Shown one piece after another: positions 32,990 to 44,181 of a DNA stretch of 64,000 nt. Origin of the DNA: Aselliscus stoliczkanus. Its lineage: Eukaryota > Chordata > Mammalia > Chiroptera > Hipposideridae. Where the stretch lies: positions 113,648,687 to 113,712,686 of the forward strand of contig CM066732.1 of NCBI GenBank assembly GCA_033961575.1, in the 5' to 3' direction. The notes under the pieces are model-generated. The model was not told the DNA's origin. It saw only the letters and a program-made list of their open reading frames with translations, and searched no databases. The position numbers and the translations under genes are program-made. The first letter of the stretch is position 1, and each line of letters begins with the position of its first letter.

Positions 32990-33645
32990 GAATATTCAAA
33001 CAGGCAAAGGGTGCTATGCCTCAGCCTTACATTTGATACCTCTTGTGGTCCCTAAGTGTTTTGATCTCTTTGGAGAGCCTGTAGGCTTGAACCAAGCAGC
33101 ATCTGACCCAATAAAAAATCTTTGCTGAGTTGTCCCCCCATAGATAATATGATATCAGGAGAATTCCACGAAAGGAGACAGGTCAAGAGGTAGGAGGGCA
33201 GATTTGAAAGCAAGGTGGCCTAGGATGTTTTCATGTGGTTCCTTCAAGAATAGGAAGAGAGGCCTTGTCCCCAGTAGCTCAGGCCCACGGTGAAGCTGGG
33301 CAAGGGCAGGAGGGCATCTGTCTGGCAGAGGTGCTGCCCCTTTAGCCTGCAGGCAGATAAAGGCACCCTGGGCAGTAGCTGGTGAGATCAGCAGGCTTCA
33401 GGGAGCTCTGTGTCTGGTGTGAAGACGCCCCCTAGGGGCCTGCGGCCGTTGGAGAGCACAGGATCCACCTGGCCTTTGGGAGCTGGGCCCTCATCAGTGC
33501 CCACTCCATGAACGGAGTCTTTCTCTTGGCACTTGTCAGAAATCAAAGCCCTCTGTGCTGAGACGAGACCCACGGGAATAGAAATTACCACAGACTTCCA
33601 GAAACATTTTATGTAAAGATTCAAGAGCTCAGGCCTAAGAAAGAC
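32990..33645. other. Unique interval with a CTCF-like motif
   Basis: No gene or repeat recognised. At 33426-33440 the near-palindrome 'gccccctaggggcc' contains a CCCCTAGGGGGCG-type CTCF core on the minus strand; the call rests on the motif alone. Confidence 0.3.
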
Positions 33646-33649
33646 ATTT

Positions 33650-33833
33650 GGAAATTTTAAAAATTTAAAGAAAATACAGGAGATTATCTTTCTGACCTCA
33701 GGTAAAAAATAATTTCTTAAACAAGACACCAAAAGTGAAAGGGGAAAAAAAGACTGAGGTTGACTGCACTAAAATTAAAAACTTGTATTCATCAAAAAAA
33801 AAAAAAACACAAAACAAAAAAAATAACGAACAT
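33650..33833 (+). mobile_element. L1 ORF2 fragment, left part
   Basis: The translation includes an LTALKLKT-like stretch from 'actgcactaaaattaaaaac', typical of L1 ORF2 near its C-terminal third. The A-rich run at 33794-33824 precedes the SINE. Confidence 0.72.
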
Positions 33834-33960
33834 GGAGCGGGCCGAGTGGCGCAGTGGTTAAGTGCTGGCTTGGGAAGCCAGAGGCCCCAGTTCGGGTCCC
33901 ACATATGAGGGCCAGTGACACTGCCCTCAAAAAAAACCACACACACACAAAAAAAACCAT
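33834..33960 (+). mobile_element. Short bat SINE with A-rich and CA-containing tail
   Basis: Head 'ggagcgggccgagtggcgca', loop TTGGGAA and B box 'agttcgggtcc' are followed by 'gagggccagtgacactgccc' and an A-run with two interspersed (CA)n stretches. The target-site duplication is not clear because the site is A-rich. Confidence 0.92.
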
Positions 33961-34760
33961 CACACACACAGTGAGAAGACAAGCTGGAGACCTGGAGAAG
34001 ACAATTATAACACATACAACTGGCGGAGAATTCGTGTCCAGAATCTGTAAAGTGCCACCATAGATCAATCAGATGAGAGTAGACAACTTAATTTTTTACG
34101 TGGGCTAAAGACATGAACAAGTATTTCAGAGATGTAGAGATGCACAAGGACCACAAGCATGTGAAAAGATGTTCAACCTCCTTAGTAATAAGGGAAATGC
34201 AAAGTAAAAGCAAAAGGAGATACAATCCCACAGCCACCAGGTTGGCAGAAATTTAAAAGACAGACAATATCAAGCAGGGGCAGGGATGCAGAGCAATGAG
34301 AATTCTCATGAGCTGTTGGTGGGAGTGTTAATTGGCACTAACAACCACTTGGAACAGTTTGACCTTATAAAATGAAAGACATCCACACCCTATGACCCAG
34401 TATATATACATATTCTTATAAAATCTTATACATATATAACAGGAGACATATACAAGTGTTGTTTATAATATTTCCAAGCTGGAAACAACCCAAATGTCCA
34501 TTTGTTATAGGATGGGATAAGTAAATTATAGGACAGTCCTGTGATGGAATACTATACAGTAGTGAAAATGAAGGAACTACATCTCTACAGCTGTCAACAT
34601 AGGAGGATCACAGACACAAAAAGCAAGTTATAGAAAAATACTCATAATATGATCTCCTTTACAAAAGTTCAGAGACAAGAAAAACTAAATAATATATTGC
34701 ATAGGGATAATATATGTGGTAAAGCTATTTTTCTAAAGCAAGAGAAAGGGTAACACAAAA
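33961..34760 (+). mobile_element. L1 ORF2 fragment and 3' end, right part
   Basis: Continues with 'gagaagacaagctggagacc', 'agatgttcaacctccttag', 'tgctgttggtgggagtg'-type text, 'gaaacaacccaaatgtccat' and 'gatggaatactatacagtag', the classic L1/HAL1 ORF2 end. Frames are broken throughout. Confidence 0.85.
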
Positions 34761-34919
34761 TGAGGATAGGAGAGTGAAGGGAATGCATCAGGGAGGGACG
34801 AGTGGGAGCTTAGTAGGTACTGGTGATATTTTTTTCTTCAGTCTTGTATGTGTTTCGTTTTATTCTTTAAACTGCACTTACATGCTATCTCTATTATTTT
34901 TTGCTTCTATTTATTTTTA

Positions 34920-35235
34920 TTATTTAAAAATCAAATTTTTTTTCAATTACAGTTGACATTCAATATTACATTAGTTTCAAGTGTCCAGCATAGTGGTTAG
35001 ACATTTATATAATTTACAAAGTGATTACCCCATAAGTCTAGTTCCCCCCTGACAGCATACATAGTTATTACAATGTTACTGACTATATTCCATATGCTGT
35101 ACTTTACATCTCCACCCATGGCTATTTTGTAACTGCCAATTTGTACTTCCTCATCCCTTCCCCTTTTTCACCTCGCCCCCAACCTCACCTGACAACCATC
35201 AGCTTGTTCTCTGTATCTATGAGTCTGTTTCTAAA
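34920..35235 (-). mobile_element. L1 3'UTR fragment
   Basis: 'ttcaattacagttgacattc', 'tagtggttagacatttatat', 'tgtaactgccaatttgtact' and 'tatctatgagtctgtttct' match the reversed Laurasiatherian L1 3'UTR. A T-run at 34938-34945 is compatible with the poly(A) side. Confidence 0.85.
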
Positions 35236-35427
35236 CAAAATGGAGTCAAGCAATGTACTAGATATAGAGTTCAAAACACTGGTTATAAGTATGTTCAATG
35301 AATTTAGGGGAGGAATAGATGAAGTCAGTGAAAACTTCAACAAAGAGATAGTGAACAGTAAGAAAAGATGTAGAAACCATAAAAAAAGAACCAATCAGAA
35401 ATTAAGACTACAATAACTGAAATGAAG

Positions 35428-35546
35428 GGCCAGTCTAGTGGTGCAGTGGTTAAGCGCTGGCTTGGGAAGCTAGCGGCCTTGGTTCAGGTCCCACATATGA
35501 GGGCCAATGACACTGCCCTCAAAACAAAAAACAAAAAACAAAAAAA
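35428..35546 (+). mobile_element. Short bat SINE
   Basis: Head 'ggccagtctagtggtgcagt', loop TTGGGAA and the fixed unit with one change ('gggccaatgacactgccctc'), ending in an AAAAC-type tail. A perfect 13-bp duplication, aactgaaatgaag, flanks it at 35415-35427 and 35547-35559. Confidence 0.96.
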
Positions 35547-35570
35547 AACTGAAATGAAGAATACACTAGA

Positions 35571-35600
35571 TGGGGCCGGCCGAGTGGCGCATTGGTTAAG
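35571..35600 (+). mobile_element. Head-only SINE fragment with target-site duplication
   Basis: Only the first ~28 bases of the SINE head are present (from 'ggggccggccgagtggcgca' to 'ttggttaag'), with no B box and no A tail. A 14-bp repeat, aagaatacactaga, lies on both sides (35557-35570 and 35598-35611), and the last three head bases (aag) overlap its right copy. Confidence 0.85.
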
Positions 35601-35884
35601 AATACACTAGAGGGAATCACCAGCAGATTAGAGGAAGCAGAGGATCGAATCAGCAATTTGGAAGACAAGGTAGAGGAAAACACCCAATCAGAAGAGCAAA
35701 AAAGATTAAAACAAATGAGGATAGTTTAAGAGACCTCTCTATATAATCTTATATGAATGACCTTTTCACCAAAATCTCTGTTTTAAGGATGAGAGCTGGG
35801 TTTCATAAAGAGCAGTCAGATCACTATCAGAGAGTATTTTCTACATAGCTGAAATCTACACTTGTTGGGCTGAGAGTACAACAA

Positions 35885-36070
35885 CATTGGGGCTTTTGTA
35901 TGAGTTAACTCAATCAGTTCCCATAATCCCCCTAAGAGGTAGCCAAAGAAGATTATTTTTATGTCTATTTTAATGACAAAGAAACCAAGTCACAGAGAGG
36001 CAATATGACTTGCCTGAGACCACACAGCCAGGACAAAGTCTTGGAATTCCTTGTCAAGTGCTCATCCTAC
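35885..36070 (-). mobile_element. MIR SINE
   Basis: 'aatgacaaagaaaccaagtc', 'gaggcaatatgacttgcctg' and 'gaccacacagccaggacaaa' are the reversed core and head. Confidence 0.75.
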
Positions 36071-36585
36071 CAAAGCTGCTGCCTCTCTGTATGGAGGGTG
36101 GTAGACAGAGACTTTGCCAAAGTGCCCCCCAAACTCTGCACCAGGCATCCTCCCCCACCACATCCTTCCTGGGAATGGGTCAGCCTGCCCTGGGGCCTGC
36201 CTTCTCGCATCTCCACACCCACCAACTACCTCTCTTCTTGGATCTTGAGTTACATTCCACAGTGTCCCAATCCTTCACAGTCTTCTATTTTTATTTCCCA
36301 AAGAAATTTTTCCAGATGCTGATTTTCCTTATCTTTGTTACAGCCCCTCTACATGGATTTCTGTCTACCTCTTACTATAGGTCACCAGCTTGCTGACACT
36401 TATCTAGAATAGGTCATCTGTGGGGCAGTACCCTGGCATACAAATCCTACAAATGACACAGAAGGATGCAGTTATTCTCAATGGGAAACACACATGAACA
36501 GTTTTAAAAACTCCCAGGTGATTCTGATTGGCCATTCTAGGCCCCTCCCTGCTGCCTAACTAAGGATCGGTGAGATAGTGACATT
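36071..36585. other. Mostly unique interval
   Basis: Two overlapping plus-strand frames (36005-36322, 36010-36396) lack recognisable domains. 36465-36560 weakly resembles MER5. No gene is supported. Confidence 0.35.
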
Positions 36586-36589
36586 TAGT

Positions 36590-36745
36590 GAAAGCTGATC
36601 GAATTACTCAACCTCTCTGAGCCTCCATTTCCAAATCTGTTACTCTGCAGGTATGTTTAAGAAATTAAAAGAAGTGATGCCTGCTTTGTAGTACGTGTTA
36701 ATGAAATGTTGGTTCACTTCTGTATTTAATCATCCCAGGAAGTAG
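36590..36745 (+). mobile_element. MIR SINE
   Basis: 'aacctctctgagcctccatt', 'tccaaatctgttactctgca' and 'gttaatgaaatgttggttca' show a diverged MIR core and tail. Confidence 0.65.
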
Positions 36746-37084
36746 AAGTGAGGTATTAAACCACAAAGTCTCATTAACTGAGTCAAAATGGCTCAACCTC
36801 ATAAAGGTCCAGTTTCTAACATTTGTAGTCTTCTTTCAGAAGGACTTGTACTCTGGCAAAGTTAGCTACTGCTCAGAGCCCTACATGGTGCAGGACTTTG
36901 AATTTCCAGAGAGAAAAGGCCTAGAGTTCTTGTTGGAGGCGATGTAGGAGAAGGAAACCAACTCCCAACACAGAAAGAGCTTCCAGAGCTGCGTCCTGGA
37001 AATCATCAGGCTGGGAGGCAGACAATCCCAGTGCAGGGGGTGGAGCAGGGCCAAGAAGGAGAGAATCATTTACATTCACATTCA

Positions 37085-37200
37085 GGACACATGAAATGGG
37101 AATCAGGAGCTATGGGTTCTATCTTGCTGTGTGAGTTTGGGCAAGTCATTTTACTTCTCTGGGCTAAGGATTTGGACCATATCAGAAGGATCCCTCCAAC
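37085..37200 (+). mobile_element. MIR SINE fragment
   Basis: 'gctgtgtgagtttgggcaag' and 'cattttacttctctgggcta' are the MIR region just downstream of its head. Confidence 0.7.
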
Positions 37201-37584
37201 ACTGACACTCAAGGACACTCTGTATTCTTCAGAGTCACTAAGAAACAAATTGACTCTCCAATCACACATTTTTTATTTGCATTATTATAACCTGGGCTGG
37301 TGTCCAACTCTTTTTCATAAACGGTGGGAAATTATGTCTTTTCCACTCTTGGGTCAAGCACAACCAAGGGTGTTAAAGAATCCCTTTTCTCACTTAGTTC
37401 TGGGCAGCAGAGGAGACTTGCACTTTAGATTCTGGAACAGCTGAGCTTTCTGAAGATTCCAGAAGGAGTTATTAACGCAATGAATAACGTAGTAAGTGCC
37501 ATTCTGACACCCTGGATTGCAACACTGCAATCTTCTATTGCTTTTTTCTCTTCTAAGGAAAGACATAAAACAAGAATCTCATTC

Positions 37585-38290
37585 AAATTTTAACCACAAT
37601 ATGAACAGACATGTCACACAAGAGCAATTATAAATAGAACATGTGCAAAAGAGAACCTGCCCACTGGTAGTCAAAGAAATGCAGATTAAAGCTAATTTGG
37701 GACCCCATTTAAAAATACTAATTCTCAAAAAAGTATCAGAGCAGCAATATTTAACACACCTGATATTGTGGCAAAATTGACTCACTGATATAATGTTGGT
37801 GGCATTATAAATTAGGGGCAGCTCTTTGGGGAAGCAATGTGGCAACACAGGGGGATAAACCACATTAATGATTATTGAAAAGCAATGCAATAAAAATCTG
37901 CATGAAGAAGTTAACATCAGTGGTATCTATTATAGCGAAAAAAGAAAAGAAAAAACAAAACAATTTATGTCTAAGCTTACAGGAATTGCAACATAGGTTG
38001 TGATACAGCCACACGTTTGCTTCTTATAGAGCTATAAGGATAATTATAAAGATTAAGTAGCAACATTAAGAAGTGTTTATTCTGAGTAAAATATAACAAA
38101 CTTCAGAATAACATGTTTTATGCTTATAGCTCTGTAAAAATATGCATACAAATGTACAAGGCCTGGAAGGTATTGAAATAAAAGTAGCTATCGTGTTTAG
38201 GAGGTGAAATATTGTGTTTTAAATTTTTCCGTTTAGAGGCCATTTTTTGTTCAATTAAATAAATAAAAGAAAGTATATTAATTTGAAAAT
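37585..38290 (+). mobile_element. Old L1/HAL1-like element
   Basis: The order 'gaacctgcccactggtagtc', 'gcagattaaagctaatttg', 'gggcagctctttggggaagc', 'gttgtgatacagccacac' and 'aggcctggaaggtattgaaa' follows old L1/HAL1 ORF2 into its 3'UTR. Confidence 0.7.
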
Positions 38291-38299
38291 AATTAATCT

Positions 38300-38425
38300 C
38301 ATCCTCTAACTTCTCCACTAGACAAGGAGAGCAGGAACCCCGCCTGCCTTATTCTGCACTGTTTGCCAGAGTACTTACCTGGCACATGGTAGTTGTTCTT
38401 TAAATATTAATATTTGTGGACTGAT
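38300..38425 (+). mobile_element. L2 LINE 3' end
   Basis: 'tccactagacaaggagagca', 'tacctggcacatggtagttg' and 'aatattaatatttgtgg' are the L2 terminal blocks. Confidence 0.72.
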
Positions 38426-38761
38426 TGACCATGGCTATCAGCCTCTCTAAACAGGGTTTACTAGAACACTGACAAAGACCTTATGCTTTTGCGAAGATGC
38501 CTTTGCCAACACCTTCACAGTCTCCAGAACCCAAAACACCATCATTTATAATACAAGCAGCTTTTCGAAACCCAGCATCTTTCTCTCAGGGTGTCACTGC
38601 AGAAAGAGGACATTACCTTAATGCCACCACCTACGGAGGGCCAGCCCAGGTGGGGAGAGCCTCCCCTTCCTTTTGCAGTTTCACCCTTAGGACAGATCCT
38701 GGCAGGGACACAAGGAGTAGGAGCTTGGTCTCCCAAGTCATCTGGACACTACCTCTTTCAA

Positions 38762-38775
38762 CCAGAAGGTGGCAG
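38762..38775 (+). promoter_or_regulatory. CTCF-like motif
   Basis: 'ccagaaggtggcag' matches 13 of 14 positions of the CCASYAGRKGGCRS consensus. This is motif evidence only. Confidence 0.3.
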
Positions 38776-38929
38776 TCTACACGCTTCCTTCTGGTGCGGA
38801 ACCAGCACCTTCCTGGACCCTGAACATGAATCACTCAAAGGAGGGCAATGATGATAAGGGTGTGACAAGGGTGGCCAGGGCCTCAGGCCAAAGTCAGGAA
38901 CAGAGAGGAGTGATCCAAACCTACTGTGC

Positions 38930-39095
38930 CTGGTGCTGTGAGAGATGGCATGTCCCTGTTTTACAGCCGAGGATACCAAGCTTCAGAGAGGCTAAGAGAC
39001 TGCCGGGTCCCCAACTCCTGCTAAAAATAGCATTGCAGACCTGAGTCCCGCTCTCCTCACTACAATACCCACCCTCTTTCCACTACACGATGCAG
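38930..39095 (-). mobile_element. MIR SINE
   Basis: 'ccctgttttacagccgagga', 'cttcagagaggctaagagac' and 'ctttccactacacgatgcag' are core and head in reverse. Confidence 0.75.
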
Positions 39096-39169
39096 CTCCC
39101 AGTTCTCCAGCAATAGTAGTCTGTGAAAAATAGGCAAGGATGTCTCTAAACCATTGGTTAATGTTTGTT

Positions 39170-39420
39170 AAATCACTGTGTCAAATTATAAAATTGATCA
39201 TAACCTTTGACCTTGAAACACCACTTTGAGAAATGTGTTCCAAGGAAACAAATAAAGATATGAAATATGTGTTTACAAATACACATAGGTCATGTAAATA
39301 TATACATTTTATATATTATAAAATATAAAAATCTATGACAAAGCTATACACAGAGATGCTTAAAACTGAACTTAATATTGCAGTTCAAACTGTAGGCAGC
39401 CCAAATGGCTGGCCATAGGA
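39170..39420 (+). mobile_element. Old L1/HAL1-like fragment
   Basis: 'gaaatgtgttccaaggaaac', 'gacaaagctatacacagaga' and the 'gcagttcaaactgtaggcag' end resemble L1 ORF2 near its C-terminus, heavily diverged, with a TATA-rich insertion at 39295-39330. Confidence 0.45.
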
Positions 39421-40435
39421 CAGAAGCAGGGAATGGTCATGTGAAAACTGGAGCTGATGTCCAGCTTGCCACATGGGTTCTGTCATGCCGGTTGTTAAAA
39501 TATTGAAATAAATACTTCCATACCAGTTGACACATAGTAGGGCCTGAGTGCCCTCCATCGTCCCTGGCCCTTCACTAGGATCCTTCTGGATCTCCCGATC
39601 CAGCAACTTAATGGTGAATACCTGGCCCAGCAGAACCCTCCAGGCCCCTCCCCTGTGCAGCGGTCAATGCACATCCTTGAACTCATTGTTAAATCTTTTT
39701 TAAACCTTCCCTGGCTAAGATTCTGTACACTCACAAAACAGCAACCCTATTTTGGAATGAGACAAGAGATACAGAGATAGAGAGAGAAACATTCTGTAAC
39801 TTAATTAGTAAAAACTAGAACTTGACATAATGAATATACAGAATAGCAATGAGGCCAATTTACATTTGTATAAACAAGAGTTTCTAAGAAGCCACAGAGT
39901 CTGTAAATATTTGGTAAATTAGTGAATGAGAGAGTTAACAAATATTGTTAGTTGCATACTCAACAGCATCCCCCCTCTTTTCTTTTTAAAAGAAAATGTT
40001 CAATTTTGTTCACTCTCCTCCTACTCTTCTGACAGCCAAATGCTTTGGGGAAGATAGAGCCTGGAGGTGGTCTGGGTGGTGGGAGGCATGGCAACCCATT
40101 CCTCTTGCCAACTGGTGGATTTAAGCAAGAGCTGGTGACATAGTTGTAGCCAATGAGGCAGAAGGGAAGTTGACTGGGAGGGTTCTAGCAAGGCTCTCTT
40201 TTCCCATAGAAAGGGACCATGACAGGAATGTCCCTTTTGTGTCCTTTGAGGATGTCTTGCTTAAAACTAAGGCAAACATCTTGCATCCCCAGAGGGAATG
40301 CTAAGAGAATTCCAGAGAACACAACTCTTAGCCATGACATCTTTGAGTTGCTCCATTAATCAACCAGCTGCTCTACAGTTAGCCTTCTTGTTATTGTTCA
40401 AGCCACTTTAAATGGATTTACTGGTATTTGCAGAG
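39421..40435. other. Unique interval
   Basis: No gene or confident repeat recognised. Confidence 0.4.
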
Positions 40436-40439
40436 TCCC

Positions 40440-40550
40440 ACTGGAATGTAAGCTATTTGTTCACTACTGTGTCCCTATTATCTGTAACACTACCTGGTAC
40501 TTAGTGGACCCATCATAAATATTTGTTGAAGGGGTAAATGAATAAAAACC
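40440..40550 (+). mobile_element. L2 LINE 3' end
   Basis: 'tggaatgtaagctatttgtt', 'actacctggtacttagtgga' and 'aaatatttgttgaaggggta' followed by 'aatgaataaa' mark the complete L2 3' terminus. Confidence 0.82.
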
Positions 40551-40689
40551 ATTCTCATTGATGTGAAGAGTGTTAAGGTTTTTGATGGTCTTGTTGTTAG
40601 ATTTTTCTGTTTAAATTCTTTTTTAACATCCATTGAAAGCAATGAATGTTGTTGACTGTCTATTGTCTCCAGGGCATTCATGTTATGGG

Positions 40690-40860
40690 AGGTGGTGAAC
40701 AGACCTGGATTTGAATCTGGATCTGCTACTTACCAGTCAACTGCCCTCGGGAAAATTACTCATCTTCCCTGAGCACACCTGTAAAATGAGCACAACCACC
40801 ACTAAATTACAGGGTTGCTGTGAGAATCAGCCACAGAGCCGGGCACAAGGGAGGGGCTCG
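40690..40860 (+). mobile_element. MIR SINE
   Basis: 'acctggatttgaatctggat', 'ctgctacttaccagtcaact' and 'tacagggttgctgtgagaat' read head to tail. Confidence 0.78.
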
Positions 40861-40959
40861 GTCAGTGTTTGTTCCTCACTTCTCTGCATCTTCACATCTT
40901 CAGGTACCAAATGCCTGGGTGAATCAGGCTGAGTCACTCCTTGACCTTGAGAAGGGCCT

Positions 40960-41700
40960 CATGGGCCAGGGGAGGAATCAGATACATCAACAAATCAACC
41001 AAGTAACCAATGTTGACATTACCAGAAATGGGACAAAACAACATCATATGCCTCCTGCTATGACACAAAGATGAACACAGCAGCCTCTCTGGAATACTCT
41101 GACCAAATCTATACAATATTTACCTACTATGAGGAAACATGGGACAAACCCAAAATAAGGTATTTTCTATAAAATCACTGCCTAGACTCTTTAAAAATGT
41201 CAATTGTCATGAAAGGCCAAAAAACAAACAAACAAACAAAACCTAAGGAACTGTTCTAGATTAAAGGATACTAGAGAGAGGTGACAACTAAATGCAGTAC
41301 ATAACCTGGGACTTCACTTTGCTATAAAGGACTTTACCAGGATAATTTGTGAAATCTGAATAAGATCTGTTTATTAGAAAATAATTGATATCAAAGTTAA
41401 TTTCCTAATTTTGATCATTGTTCTGTAATTCTATAAGCAAATGGCCTTGGTTTTAGAAAATACGCAGGTTGAAGGAGTAGAGAAGTACGTATAATGTCTG
41501 TAAATAACACAAGCAGTTCAGAAAAAAATAAAATTATACATCTAGATAGATAGATAGACAGATAAGATTAAGGCAAATGTGGCAAAACCTTAATATTTAG
41601 GGAATCTGGGTGAAAGGTATACAAGAATTCTTTGTACTATCCTTGCAACTTCCATTTAAGTCTGACACTATGTCAAGAAATTATGTTTTTAAAAAAAAAT
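40960..41700 (+). mobile_element. Old L1 (L1M-type) 3'UTR
   Basis: It parallels the copy at 24060-24885: 'atcatatgcctcctgctatg', 'actgttctagattaaaggat', 'aatttcctaattttgatcat', then 'ctttgtactatccttgcaac' and a closing A-run. A GATA microsatellite (41543-41566) lies where the other copy has TATG repeats. Confidence 0.78.
41543..41566 (+). repeat. (GATA)n microsatellite
   Basis: About five GATA or GACA units inside the L1 3'UTR. Confidence 0.85.
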
Positions 41701-41749
41701 TAGAGCAATAGTAGAGCCAAGTCCTGAAGACTAGGAATTTGTGGGTTAG

Positions 41750-42190
41750 AAAAGGAGAAAAAAGGAATTCCAGGCCAGGTAAAGACTCCGGAAAGCATTC
41801 AGAAAGCCATGGGGCGCTGCTGGGCCCACTTCACAGAAAGCTGCGTTTGAGCAGGTTCTGGGAAGAGGTGTCAGGGTTATCCAGGCAGACAATAGGAGGA
41901 AAGGCCTTTCAGTTGGTGGCTGGGAAGTATGAAAGAGCAGGGCTCTAGCAGGTGGAGTTAGGCTTGGCCAAAGCACTGGCTGTGGGTAGTAAAGCTGGAC
42001 ATGGAGGTGGGGTCCAAATTGCAAAGGATGTTAAAAGCCCTGCCAAAGTATTGGGACTTTATCCTGTATGTAGCAAGTGGGCAATGAATGATAAGATACA
42101 TGTTGTAGACAGTGGAGAGGATGAATGGAGAAGATCAAGATAGAAGCAGGGAGGCCCACAAAGTGACTACTGCAGCATTTGCAGGTGAAA
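41750..42190 (-). mobile_element. L2 LINE fragment
   Basis: 'ccaaagtattgggactttat', 'gtagcaagtgggcaatgaat' and 'agtgactactgcagcatttg' are the reverse of L2 internal blocks that come shortly before its 3' end. Confidence 0.55.
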
Positions 42191-43020
42191 GAAGATGCCA
42201 AGGACTTGATTTAATGCATTGCAGCCAGAACCAGATGGGCAATATTTACACTGACACTCCCATGAGGCAAACTAGCAGGCTGGTTGGGTGCTTTGATTCC
42301 AGCTTGGTCTGCATTGCAGAGGCCACTGAACCATCGACTCAGCAACAAGGGTAAGGCTTAGAGGGTGGAGCAGAAGCAGACGTGTGGACAGCCAGGGGTT
42401 GTGGGTCACTAGCTACCTCATAATACAAGGCCTTTGCTAAATTCAGAAAACTACCTACATCCCCTATCTCAGCTGACTTGGTTACTTAAATCCGTGCCTG
42501 ATTTCCTCAGATTTCAATTATTGCCCATGTGGATACCGTGGCCAGTCCTGCCACGTTTCCATCCCAGGAGAGAAAGGCCTGGTAACAAATTTGCTTCCTT
42601 ATGTTGCACAACAGTTGGGGATTTTCAGATCAAATTGAGTCAATCCATTCATTCAGCACTTAACAAATATTTGCCCAGTGCTACTGTGTGCTTAAGGGAC
42701 TTATCTAAAAGGAAAAGGGAACTCGGATAGGGTGGGAAAACATCTAGGTCATATTATAATGAGAGGGATTTTTCTCCTTGGGGTTTCACTTGGTCTGTCC
42801 AAATTACATAGGGAAGTTTGTTTCTCATCAAATTTGAATGTAATTGTTATCTTTAAGTCGTTCCTAGCTTAATGAAGATATAGCCAGGTGACAAGTTGAA
42901 TGAAGTAACATTCTGAGCAAAATGCCCCATGTATAGCCTGACGGTTTTCCTTGGATGGATCTGTGGTTCCTACGCATCCAGGGGCTTCTTCCTAGTCATG
43001 GTGGTGATGATGATGATAAT
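42191..43020. other. Mostly unique interval
   Basis: A short L2/MIR tail-like piece occurs at 42635-42690 ('attcagcacttaacaaatat'). Nothing else is recognised. Confidence 0.4.
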
Positions 43021-43024
43021 GATG

Positions 43025-43250
43025 GTGTTGAAGTGCACCTACTATGTGCCAGGCACTCTGCTAAATGCTTTCTGTACATTCTCTCTAAACCTAATCACCT
43101 AATCCTGCAAGGTAGGTATTTTACACTGGAAGAAATCGGGGTTCAAAGAAGTTGATAGATTTGTCCAAGGCCACATTGCCACTTAGGGGCAGAGCCAAGA
43201 TCTTCTTGTCTCTAAAGGTTATAACCATTCCAGTGTCATGCCATCTCCCA
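43025..43250 (-). mobile_element. MIR SINE, near full length
   Basis: 'cacctactatgtgccaggca', 'caaggtaggtattttacact', 'ttgtccaaggccacattgcc' and 'taaccattccagtgtcatgc' read tail to head. Confidence 0.88.
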
Positions 43251-43305
43251 CCACATCAAAATGGGAAGGAAGTTTCAGGTAAATGAATAAAAGCACCCGC
43301 CAAAT

Positions 43306-43490
43306 CTGTGGTTCTGAGACGTTAGCAGGCTTCAAAATCACCCAGGGGACTTATTAGAATACAGACAGCTGGGTCCCACCCTTAGTGTTTATGATTCAGT
43401 AGGTCTGAGGTGGGGCCCGCTGATTTGCATTTCTAACACACCCAGGTGATGCTGAGGCTGTTGGTCCTGGGACCCCTCTCAGAACCACAT
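43306..43490 (+). mobile_element. MER5A hAT transposon, full length
   Basis: Starts 'ctgtggttctgagac' and runs through 'gattcagtaggtctgaggtg' and 'gatttgcatttctaacacac' to 'ctcagaaccacattg', covering the ~189-bp MER5A from terminal repeat to terminal repeat. Confidence 0.92.
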
Positions 43491-44075
43491 TGCTCTAAGG
43501 GACAGCAGTAAGTTGACACTACTGGCTACCACCCCCTCCACTGCCACCACCTTTCTGTTTGGCTTCTCCAAAATGTACCCATTTCACCCATCTGAAGAAG
43601 AAGGCCAGGGCAAATGCTGCCCTGTTCTACCCTTATGCTCTCGTGGGAATCTGCACAAGAGACTGCTCACTCCACCTGGCTGAGCCCTTTGCTCCCAGCG
43701 GGGTATAGATTCACCTCCTCTCTGGTCACTGCCCTCCCTCTGAGCCCCAGGGTCACTCCCAGGCCTCCCTAAGCTTTCGCTCCCTCATTGCTTCTCTGAG
43801 GACTGATCCTGCTTTCATCTACTTGGTCAAGTGCTGTTTGTGAGCTCTGAACACCTACAATGCCGCATCCTGGTCTGGAGGACTTTGGCCTGGGGGTGAG
43901 AAATCCATTCCAGGGGATTGTGGGACACAAAGGTCGATGGAGATTCTTGTTCCTCTTGGAAGAGAAAGTTTCTAGCACTTTGGTGACCTTCCCAAGTTGT
44001 AGTTTAACACAGGAATATGTGTTTCAAAGGCTCACAGACATTTAGGCTTGGAAGAGACTTAGCTGAAAAGAGGAA
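43491..44075. other. Unique interval
   Basis: No repeat or gene recognised. Confidence 0.4.
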
Positions 44076-44079
44076 AGGA

Positions 44080-44181
44080 AGGAAACCGACACTTACTGAA
44101 AATCTGCCATGTGGCAGGCTCAAGGCCAGAGGCTTAATATGTGCCATCGTGTTAGCTCTTCATTGTGACCGTATGCGTTAG

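Larger units (their letters stand above)
35236..35745 (+). mobile_element. L1 ORF1 region fragment
   Basis: The plus strand carries L1 ORF1 text in order: 'gatatagagttcaaaacact', 'aacttcaacaaagagatagt', 'gattagaggaagcagaggat', 'tttggaagacaaggtagagg' and 'gaggatagtttaagagacct'. Two SINE insertions interrupt it. It abuts the opposite-strand 3'UTR at 35235. Confidence 0.85.
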
